Assembly (NCBI RefSeq): GCF_900110505.1
Contig: NZ_FODZ01000003.1
Span: 559,975 to 623,974 of the forward strand
Direction of reading: 5' to 3'
Source: Luteibacter sp. UNC138MFCol5.1
GTDB lineage: Bacteria > Pseudomonadota > Gammaproteobacteria > Xanthomonadales > Rhodanobacteraceae
Length of the DNA stretch: 64,000 nucleotides
The position numbers and the translations under genes were made by a program. Position 1 is the stretch's first letter. Each line of letters starts with the position of its first letter. Below the pieces are notes generated by a model that saw only the letters and a list, made by a program, of their open reading frames with translations, had not been told where the DNA came from and made no database searches. Shown in pieces: positions 57,004 to 64,000 of this stretch.

Positions 57004-60000
57004 GCGGGCACCCCGTCGAACAGCGCGTCGAGCGCGTCGATCATGGCCTTCGGCGGGCGCTCGACGTGCACGCCATGGCCGCGCCCGTCGACGCCGCGAA
57101 GGTAGAGGTACACGGCGCCGCCGACGTGCGTGTCGTAGTCGTAGGCGCTGCCGAGGCGTGCGCGCAGTTGCCGGTGCAGCGCGAGCAGGTACAGCGCGTA
57201 CTGCAGTTCGTAGCGGGCGTCGAGGATCGAGCGCCGCATGGCATCGGCGGTGTAGACTCGCTCGTCGGTACCCAGCCAGTTCGATTTGTAATCGGCCACG
57301 TACCAGCGGCCCTCGTGCTCGACGATGAGATCGATGAAGCCCTTGAGCATGCCGTTGACGGTGTCGGAGGCCAGCGCCGGCCGCGGCGCCGCGTCGAGCG
57401 TGTGCTCACGCACGATGCGATCCAGGGCGAGCGTGTCGACACCGCGCGCTTCGAAGAGGAACTCGAGCTCCGCCCGGTACCGGCGTGCGTCGTCCAGCGC
57501 CGCGAGCGCGAACGTCCGTCCGTCGGGTAGCGCCAGGGGCGTACGCAGCAGCACGAGCAGCCAGTCCGTCAGCACGTCGATGTGCCGCTCCCAGCCACGG
57601 CGCTCGCAGCGTCGCGCGACGGTGTCGCGCAGGCGCGCGGGATCCGTTGCGATGGCGGCGAAGCCCTCCTCGGCGATCCATTCGAGGAGATCGTGGAGGA
57701 AGGTGCCGGCTTCCGCGCCGCGCTCGAATCCGTGGATCGACGTGGCGTCGGGCGCCGCCGCGACCGGCTCGGCCGCGTACTCGACGATGATGTCGTCCGT
57801 CGCGGTCTCGGGAGCGGGCACCGCATCGTCGGCATGCCGAAGCGCGCTATAGCTCGCGATCCACCAGGGCTTCGCGCGCGCGATTCGCGGTTCGCGCGCG
57901 GGACGCGGGGCGTCGTCGCGCGACAGCGGCACGTACGGCGTGTCGTGCGGTGCCGGCATGTAGTCCAGCGCGATCGACGGGTGCTCGCGCGCGAGATCGC
58001 GCAGAAGCCCCTCGATGGCGCCGTTGTCGATCTCCGCGCCGCCCGTCAGCAGGTGCCCGAAGGCGCCGCGGTGCAGCTGCGGCTTCTTCGACGGGTTGTG
58101 GCAGACAGGCGCGACGCCGATCCAGCAGGCATGCCGCGCGCGCGTGAGCGCGACATAGAGCAGGCGAAGGTCTTCCTGCAGGGCCGCGCGCTCCGCGGCC
58201 TCCTTCGCCTCGCGCACGGCGTCGCCCGCGTCGTCGTGGCTGGCGGACAACAATTCCAGTTGCGCGCCTTCGCCGTCGTGGTACCGATATCCCTGCCCTC
58301 CACGCGCCGCGCCTGAGGCGCAGGCGAACGGGAGGAACACCAGCGGGTATTCGAGACCTTTGGACTTGTGGATGGTGACGACCTTGACCAGGTCGTCGTC
58401 GCTTTCGAGGCGCACGATCTGGTCGTCGCCGTGATGGCTCGCGACATCCGCGATCCGCTCGGCAAGGTGGCGGATCAGCGCCTGCTCGCCCTCGATCTTC
58501 GCGGCCGCCTGCTGCAGCAGTTCCGCGAGGTGAAGCAGGTTGGTCAGCGCGCGTTCGCCCCCCGCCGCGGCGAGCAGGCGCGCGGGCAGGTCGAACACAT
58601 GGAGGAACCGGTGCAGCATCGCCAGCACGCCGCCGCGCCGCCAGACCTCGCGCAGCTCGAACAGCTGCTGGCCACGCCGCTCCCAGTGGCGCTCGTCGAC
58701 GTTCAGTCGTTCGAGCTCGCCGTAACCCAGACCGAGGCTGCGGGTGGCGAGCGCCGCGCGCATGGCGACGTCGGACGACGGCTCCGCCACGGCGCGCAGC
58801 CAGAGCAGCACGTCGTGCGCTTCCACGCTCTCCAGCACGGAGTCGCGATCCGACAGGAACACGCTGCGCACGCGCCGCTGCGTCAGGGCCGCGCGCATCT
58901 CGGCGGCTTCGTTGTGGCTGCGCACGAGGATCGCGATGTCGGCCGGCTTCAGCGGCACGAACGTGCCGTCGGCGCCCGTGAAGCCACACGCGCCGCGATC
59001 CGCCGCCTGCAGCAGATCGACGATGCGCGCGGCGCACGCCCCCGCCATCTGGTCGCGGTACATCCGCACGCCGACCGGCGCCTCGTCGTCGAGCAGCCAC
59101 AGCTGCATGGCCGGCTGCGGTTCGCCGTCGACGGTGAAGGCCTCCTTGCGTCCGCGCGCCTGCACGGGAACGAAGGGCAGTCCGCGGTCGTCGAAATGGA
59201 ACGCGCCCGTGGCGTGCGCCTCGGCACGGCCGAACACGGCGTTCACCGCGGCGACCATCCCTTCGCTGGAGCGGTGGTTGGTATCGAGGCTGTAATGCGG
59301 CGGGCGCGCCTCGCGGCGTGCCGCGAGGTAGGTATGGATGTCGGCGCCGCGGAACGCGTAGATCGCCTGTTTCGGATCGCCGATCAGCAGCAGGCCCTGC
59401 TCGGGCGCCTCGCCGTAGATCGCGCGGAAGATCCGGTACTGCAGCGGATCGGTGTCCTGGAATTCGTCGATGAGCGCGAGCGGATACTGCCCGCGGATCG
59501 TCGCCGCGAGATCGGCGCCGGACGGCGCCGCCAGCGCGCGGTCGAGGCGCAGCAGCAGGTCGTCGAAACCGATCTGCGCGCGGCGGCGCTTCTGCGCGGC
59601 GAAGCGCTCGCGCACCCAACGCAACGCATCGGCCAGCACCACGTGACGCACGCCCACCTTGCCCGCCTGCCAAGCCTGCCAGTGATCGAGGGCGCCGAAC
59701 GCGGGATGGGACGGCGGCGTCTTTCCCTTGCCGGTGGCCTTCGCCAGCCGCGCCGTCGCATAGCGCGCGATGTCGAAGCCCGCGGCGTCGCCGCTGATGG
59801 CGAAGCGACGCATGGCCGCGAGGTCGAGCGGCATGCGGTCGGGCTTGTACCAGCCGTTGTGCAACACCTTGCCGCGCACGGCCTCCGTCAGCAGCGCCTC
59901 GAGCGCGTCGGCGTCGGCCAGCCACGAACGGGCGGCGTCGGCGAGGCGCCGCGCCGCTTCCTCGTCCCACGCCGCCCGACCGGCGAGCGTCGCCGCCATG

Positions 60001-60653
60001 TCGACCTCGTGCGGCAGCACGTCGCCGTTGACGCGCAACGTCGTTTCGCCGCCACCAAGCAGCGGGCGCAGCGCGCGGAGCAGCGCCTCGGGCGTGCGCC
60101 ACTCGTCGAGGATCGGTGCGAGCCGGGCCTCGTCGAGCGGATAGAAGGCCTGTCGCCAGTAGTCGCGCACGCATTCGGCGAGCAGTTCGCTCTCGTCGGG
60201 CTCCAGCGTCTGCGCGAAGGCGTGCCCGCTGCCGAACGCGTGCTGGGTCAGCATGCGCTGGCTCCAGCCGTGGATGGTGAAGACCGCGGCCTCGTCCATC
60301 CATTGCGCGGCGAGTTCGAGCCGTCGCGCGCAGGCGGCGTGGTCGTCCGGCGCGTATTCGGCCATCAGTTCGTCGAGGAACGGTTCGTCCGCCCTGCCCG
60401 CCCGGAACGCGCGCGCCGCGTCGACCAGACGTGCGCGGATGCGTTCGCGCAGCTCCTGCGTCGCCGCCTCGGTGAAGGTGACGACGAGCACCTGCGGCGG
60501 CAGCAGCGGACGGTCGATGCCGTGGCCCAGCATCGCGCGCACGTAGAGCGCCGCGATCGTCCAGGTCTTGCCGGTGCCCGCGCTGGCCTCGATAAGGCGC
60601 ACGCCATCGAGCGGCATCGCCAGCGGGCGCAGGGGCTGCGTGTCGACACTCAT
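57000..60653 (-). CDS. recB: Exodeoxyribonuclease V beta subunit
   Basis: 1217 residues. SF1A UvrD-like helicase with Walker A IEASAGTGKTWTI (about 22-34), LIDEFQDTDPLQYRIF, and VKVVTIHKSKGLEYPLVFLP. The C-terminal nuclease domain carries GMLKGFIDLI and WYVADYKSNWLG, whose Asp and Lys are the nuclease active-site residues. Start MSVDTQPL at 60653 overlaps the recC stop by 4 bp; the open frame continues upstream only as recC shadow. Confidence 0.98.
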   Translation of the reverse strand: MSVDTQPLRPLAMPLDGVRLIEASAGTGKTWTIAALYVRAMLGHGIDRPLLPPQVLVVTFTEAATQELRERIRARLVDAARAFRAGRADEPFLDELMAEYAPDDHAACARRLELAAQWMDEAAVFTIHGWSQRMLTQHAFGSGHAFAQTLEPDESELLAECVRDYWRQAFYPLDEARLAPILDEWRTPEALLRALRPLLGGGETTLRVNGDVLPHEVDMAATLAGRAAWDEEAARRLADAARSWLADADALEALLTEAVRGKVLHNGWYKPDRMPLDLAAMRRFAISGDAAGFDIARYATARLAKATGKGKTPPSHPAFGALDHWQAWQAGKVGVRHVVLADALRWVRERFAAQKRRRAQIGFDDLLLRLDRALAAPSGADLAATIRGQYPLALIDEFQDTDPLQYRIFRAIYGEAPEQGLLLIGDPKQAIYAFRGADIHTYLAARREARPPHYSLDTNHRSSEGMVAAVNAVFGRAEAHATGAFHFDDRGLPFVPVQARGRKEAFTVDGEPQPAMQLWLLDDEAPVGVRMYRDQMAGACAARIVDLLQAADRGACGFTGADGTFVPLKPADIAILVRSHNEAAEMRAALTQRRVRSVFLSDRDSVLESVEAHDVLLWLRAVAEPSSDVAMRAALATRSLGLGYGELERLNVDERHWERRGQQLFELREVWRRGGVLAMLHRFLHVFDLPARLLAAAGGERALTNLLHLAELLQQAAAKIEGEQALIRHLAERIADVASHHGDDQIVRLESDDDLVKVVTIHKSKGLEYPLVFLPFACASGAARGGQGYRYHDGEGAQLELLSASHDDAGDAVREAKEAAERAALQEDLRLLYVALTRARHACWIGVAPVCHNPSKKPQLHRGAFGHLLTGGAEIDNGAIEGLLRDLAREHPSIALDYMPAPHDTPYVPLSRDDAPRPAREPRIARAKPWWIASYSALRHADDAVPAPETATDDIIVEYAAEPVAAAPDATSIHGFERGAEAGTFLHDLLEWIAEEGFAAIATDPARLRDTVARRCERRGWERHIDVLTDWLLVLLRTPLALPDGRTFALAALDDARRYRAELEFLFEARGVDTLALDRIVREHTLDAAPRPALASDTVNGMLKGFIDLIVEHEGRWYVADYKSNWLGTDERVYTADAMRRSILDARYELQYALYLLALHRQLRARLGSAYDYDTHVGGAVYLYLRGVDGRGHGVHVERPPKAMIDALDALFDGVPA

Positions 60654-63600
60654 GCGGCCTCCACGCGCAGCGCGGCGAGCAGGTCGCGGTACGGCTGCAG
60701 CCAGCGATCGAAGCCGGCGCGCTCCAGCGCGGCGAAATCGGGCCACGCCCGCGACAGATACGGATCGCCGTCGACTTCGCCACGCGTGCGTTCGTGCACG
60801 CCTTCGTAGGCGTGGCGGGCCGCCGTGCGCGCCTCGTCGGCCGGGGCGCCTAGCGCGGCCAGCGCCGTCCTCACGGCGACCGGCAGTGGCATGCGCATGC
60901 CTTCCCGCCACGCGCGCACGAGCGTGTCGAGCATCCGCCGCGCGTGATCGGCATCCATGGCATCGAGGACGATCGTCGCGTCGGGACCGATGTAACGGGT
61001 TTCCAGTGCGACACCGGCCGCCTGCGCCACGAGGTGATCGACCCACGGCGCGACGAGCCGATGCGCCTTCGGCGTGCCGTCGTCGCCCAGCACCGCGGAC
61101 GGGGACAGCAGCAACGACGCGAGACGGCCGGACGCATCGGCATGCAGGTCGGCCAGCCAGTCCTCCAGCACGACGCCGGCGACCTCGAGGCGGATCTCGC
61201 GCTTGCCCGCGTCGTGCGGCCAGGCGCGCCGCTCGGCGGCATGACGGCCGACGACGATGCCTGCGGTCGTCTCGATGTCGCGCCGCACCGGTGCGGCGAA
61301 CGCGCCCATCGGCAGCAAACCGCTGCGCTGCAGCCGAGCGGCCGCACCCGCGATCGAGACGCTCGCCGGACCCTCGCCGCGGATCGCCGCGCGCAGCACC
61401 ATGTCGGTCATGGCGAAACGGCCGAGACCGTCGATCGCGAACGGCTCGAGGTCGTCGGCGGCCACGTCGGCGATGTCGAAGCGCACGCCGAGGCGCGACT
61501 GGAAGAATTCGCGCACCGGGTGGCGCAGGAAGCGCCGCAGCACGGCGAGGCCGATCGGGCGTTCGACCACGAAGGGCGGCAGCGCCGCATCCGGCAGCGA
61601 CACGGCGCCGTCGTGCGCCTGGCGCCACTCGCTCGCATAGGTGAACAGGCGCTCGTCGCCCTCGCGGAAATAGCCGCGGCTGAAGGGCTGCAACGGATGC
61701 TCGACCGTGAGGCGCGACAGCGGCGACGCGCCGTCCGCGCCTCGCCAGCCGGCGGCGAGGTAGTCGCGAAGCTGGCCGACCAGGACCGAAGGCATGCGCT
61801 CCGCGTTGTCGCGGGCGCTGCGGCCGACCCAGCCGATGTGCAGCGCGTCGCGTGCGGAAAGCAACGCTTCGAGGAACAGGTAGCGGTCGTCCTCGCGGCG
61901 CGAACGGTCGCCCGGACGCCAGGCGCCGGCGCGCGACATCAGGTCGAAATCCATCGGCGGGCGCGCGCGCGGATAATCGCCGTCGTTCATGCCGAGCAGG
62001 CAGACGAGGCGGAACGGGATCGCGCGCATCGGCATCAGCGTGCCGAAGCTCACGGCGCCTGCGAGGAACCGCTTGGACAAGCCGCCGTCGTCGAGCTGGC
62101 CGAGCCACGCTTCGCGCACGACGTCGATCGGCAGGGCTTCGTCGAACGCCGCTTCGGCGCAGGCGCGCTCCCACGCGTCGAGCGCCTCGTGCAGGCGTTC
62201 GATGCGGATGCTGTCTTCGGGCTCGGCGGGGGTGAAGAAGTCGCGCAGCAACGCGCGCAGACGCAGCGCCCACGCGGCGGGCGTCGCGGGCTCGGCCAGC
62301 GCGCGCCAGTGGTCGCCCAGGCGTTGCAGGAGATCGGCGAGCGGCCCGACGAGCCCCGCGTCCAGGCCGCCGACCTCGTCGTACGGTTCGATGTCGTGCC
62401 AGGCGGCGCCACGTCCCACGGCGTAGCCGAGCAGCATGCGGCGCAGACCGAAGAGCCACGTGTTCTGCTCCAGCGCCGGCAGGCCGAGCGACGCGCGCTG
62501 GGCGGCGTCGAGGCCCCAGCGGACGCCCGCGCCTTCGATCCAGCGGTGCAGCAGCGGCAGGTCGTCGACCGCCACGTCGAAGCGCGCGCGGATGGCCGGC
62601 ACGTCGAGGAGGTCGGCGAGATCGCCGGCGGTGAAGCGCGATTCCGTCATGCCGAGGAGCATGTCGAGCGCCATCACCACGGGAACGGTGCCGCGCGAGG
62701 CGCGGTCGGCGACGCTGTAGGGAATGTAGCGCGCGTCGTCGCGCGACACGCGACCGAAGACGGCGTCGATGTGCGGACCGTAGGTCTCGATGTCCGGCAC
62801 CATCACGATCACGTCGCGCGGCAGGATCGGATCGCCCGCGCGCGCGGATGCCTCGAAGCGGGCCAGGAGCTGGTCGTGCAGGATTTCGACCTCGCGCTGG
62901 GGCCCGTGCGCGACATGGAAAACGATGCTGGTGTCGTCGGGCGCGATGGCGCGCGGTGTGGAAGGCAGCGGTTCGAGATCGAGGATCGCGCCCTGCACCT
63001 GCGCCAGCAGCGTGTGGGCGGCGGGCTCCTCGAACAGGTCGATGCGCTGGTCCCACGCGGTGAACCGCTCGCGGTACGTCTCGGGGTGGTCGAATTCGTC
63101 GAGCATGCGGATGTAATCGCGCCCCTGCTTGCCCCACGCGGCCAGCAGCGGATTCGCATACAGGTGCATGTCGGCGTCCGACGGCAGCGCGGGCATGCCG
63201 GCTTTCTGCGCCTGGCGGCGACGCTCGGCGCGAAGCAGTTCGCGGTCGTCGACGACGTCGGCCCAATAATGACGGCAGGGGTTGAGCACCACGAGCAGCA
63301 CCTGCGACCAGCGCGCGAGCGCCGACAGGGCCTCGAGCGTCTGCCGGGGCAGCGACGACATGCCGAACACGACGATGCGCCGGGGAAGGCGTGCCGGCCG
63401 CGCGCCTTCCGCCGCCGTCGCGCGGAGGAAACGCGCATGCACCGCGGCACGGTGCCCCTCGGCCTCGCCGGGCCCCACGTCGTCGAGCAGCCGGCGCCAG
63501 AGCGCGGCCTGCCAGCGATCGCCCGGACCCATGGCCGGCGCCCCGCCACGCGCGTCGCGCAGCACGTCGCGTCCGGCGGCCCAGTCGTCCAGCCAGTCGG

Positions 63601-64000
63601 CTCGGTACACCTGGTACTGGTCGTATAGATCGGCGAGGCGCTCGGCGAGCTGGTGGCACTTCCGCGCGTCGCCCTCGTTACCGAGGAACCCGGCGAGCGG
63701 TTCGAAACCTTCGTCGCGCGCGAGCGTCGGCAGCAGCCGCATCAGGCGCCAGACCAGCCGCGACTTGTCGAACGGCGATTCGGGCGGCACGGCATCGTCG
63801 CCCAGTACCGCGCGATACGCCTTCCAGAGGAACCGGCCCGGCAACTGCACGTTCACCGCCGCCGCGATCCCGAGCCCCCCGGCATCCACGCCGCGCGCCA
63901 GCGCCTGCTGGAACCACTGCGCGATGCCGTTGGACTGCACCAGCACCCATTCGTCTTCGAGCGGCGCGAGCGGCGCACGGCGGAGCCACGCGACGAGCAC
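60650..64000 (-). CDS. recC: Exodeoxyribonuclease V gamma subunit (5' partial)
   Basis: 1116 residues are visible and the N-terminus lies beyond the right edge. VLVQSNGIAQWFQQAL near the edge corresponds to the conserved QSxGxAQWL of RecC close to its start, so only a few residues are missing. IVVFGMSSLPRQTLEALSAL and PFRLVCLLGMNDGDYPR are typical. RecC holds the complex together and recognises Chi. Translationally coupled to recB. Confidence 0.97.
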   Translation of the reverse strand: MLVAWLRRAPLAPLEDEWVLVQSNGIAQWFQQALARGVDAGGLGIAAAVNVQLPGRFLWKAYRAVLGDDAVPPESPFDKSRLVWRLMRLLPTLARDEGFEPLAGFLGNEGDARKCHQLAERLADLYDQYQVYRADWLDDWAAGRDVLRDARGGAPAMGPGDRWQAALWRRLLDDVGPGEAEGHRAAVHARFLRATAAEGARPARLPRRIVVFGMSSLPRQTLEALSALARWSQVLLVVLNPCRHYWADVVDDRELLRAERRRQAQKAGMPALPSDADMHLYANPLLAAWGKQGRDYIRMLDEFDHPETYRERFTAWDQRIDLFEEPAAHTLLAQVQGAILDLEPLPSTPRAIAPDDTSIVFHVAHGPQREVEILHDQLLARFEASARAGDPILPRDVIVMVPDIETYGPHIDAVFGRVSRDDARYIPYSVADRASRGTVPVVMALDMLLGMTESRFTAGDLADLLDVPAIRARFDVAVDDLPLLHRWIEGAGVRWGLDAAQRASLGLPALEQNTWLFGLRRMLLGYAVGRGAAWHDIEPYDEVGGLDAGLVGPLADLLQRLGDHWRALAEPATPAAWALRLRALLRDFFTPAEPEDSIRIERLHEALDAWERACAEAAFDEALPIDVVREAWLGQLDDGGLSKRFLAGAVSFGTLMPMRAIPFRLVCLLGMNDGDYPRARPPMDFDLMSRAGAWRPGDRSRREDDRYLFLEALLSARDALHIGWVGRSARDNAERMPSVLVGQLRDYLAAGWRGADGASPLSRLTVEHPLQPFSRGYFREGDERLFTYASEWRQAHDGAVSLPDAALPPFVVERPIGLAVLRRFLRHPVREFFQSRLGVRFDIADVAADDLEPFAIDGLGRFAMTDMVLRAAIRGEGPASVSIAGAAARLQRSGLLPMGAFAAPVRRDIETTAGIVVGRHAAERRAWPHDAGKREIRLEVAGVVLEDWLADLHADASGRLASLLLSPSAVLGDDGTPKAHRLVAPWVDHLVAQAAGVALETRYIGPDATIVLDAMDADHARRMLDTLVRAWREGMRMPLPVAVRTALAALGAPADEARTAARHAYEGVHERTRGEVDGDPYLSRAWPDFAALERAGFDRWLQPYRDLLAALRVEAA

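Noticed and set aside
57000-63659. Single 2219-codon open frame that could suggest a RecB fusion protein
   Set aside because: RecB similarity starts at 60653, where an ATG overlaps the recC stop in the usual ATGA arrangement; upstream residues are recC read in another frame.

Overview
The window is a GC-rich, gene-dense stretch of a gammaproteobacterial chromosome. The gene set and protein sequences point to the Xanthomonadales, most likely Rhodanobacteraceae (Luteibacter/Dyella type). Supporting signs are a Xanthomonadales-type T4SS effector domain (XVIPCD) on two proteins, Clp/CRP-type operators, the order thrS-infC-rpmI-rplT-pheS-pheT-ihfA-merR-tRNA-Pro, and many GTAGGAGC/GTGGGAGC-headed REP-like palindromes. 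The genus is an inference from protein flavour only.

Layout. 1-4.8 kb: the end of an antibacterial type IV secretion (X-T4SS) locus, with a lipase-like effector (5' end outside the window), a small secreted protein that is probably an immunity protein, a GH19 peptidoglycan-hydrolase effector and the VirD4 coupling ATPase. 4.8-16 kb: housekeeping genes (mutS, an Hsp15-like S4 protein, an AEC-family carrier, htpG, htpX, gluQ, an acetoacetyl-CoA-reductase-like SDR, a catalase-related protein), with two candidate small RNAs on either side of mutS. 16.1-19.5 kb: a TpsB-type outer-membrane transporter downstream of a glycine-rich repeat lipoprotein that has a perfect Clp/CRP site upstream. 19.7-29.5 kb: one chemotaxis cluster read on the minus strand (STAS, cheY, cheA, cheW, mcp, cheR, cheD, cheB, MCP-like, STAS), with sigma-28 (FliA) promoters before the first STAS gene and before cheW. 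29.5-35.3 kb: queA, then a translationally coupled ABC-2 exporter with two DesK-type kinases and one LuxR-type regulator.

35.5-46 kb: a class III aminotransferase, a PsiF-like protein, upp, a large secreted nuclease, proline iminopeptidase, a D-2-hydroxyglutarate dehydrogenase-like flavoenzyme divergent from serA, and a PAS-GGDEF cyclase with a FliA-like promoter. 46.1-53.9 kb: the translation operon from thrS to tRNA-Pro on the minus strand; infC starts with ATC, and the thrS leader carries a terminator preceded by a tiny ORF containing three Thr codons. 54-55 kb: a UDP-glucuronate 4-epimerase-like gene. 55.1-64 kb: recC-recB-recD on the minus strand with 4-bp overlaps; recC runs off the window.

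The most interesting material is the X-T4SS effector/immunity set, the thrS leader candidate, the FliA-controlled chemotaxis and cyclase genes, the Clp-linked glycine-rich lipoprotein/TpsB pair and the candidate small RNAs. No prophage, insertion sequence or CRISPR array was seen.
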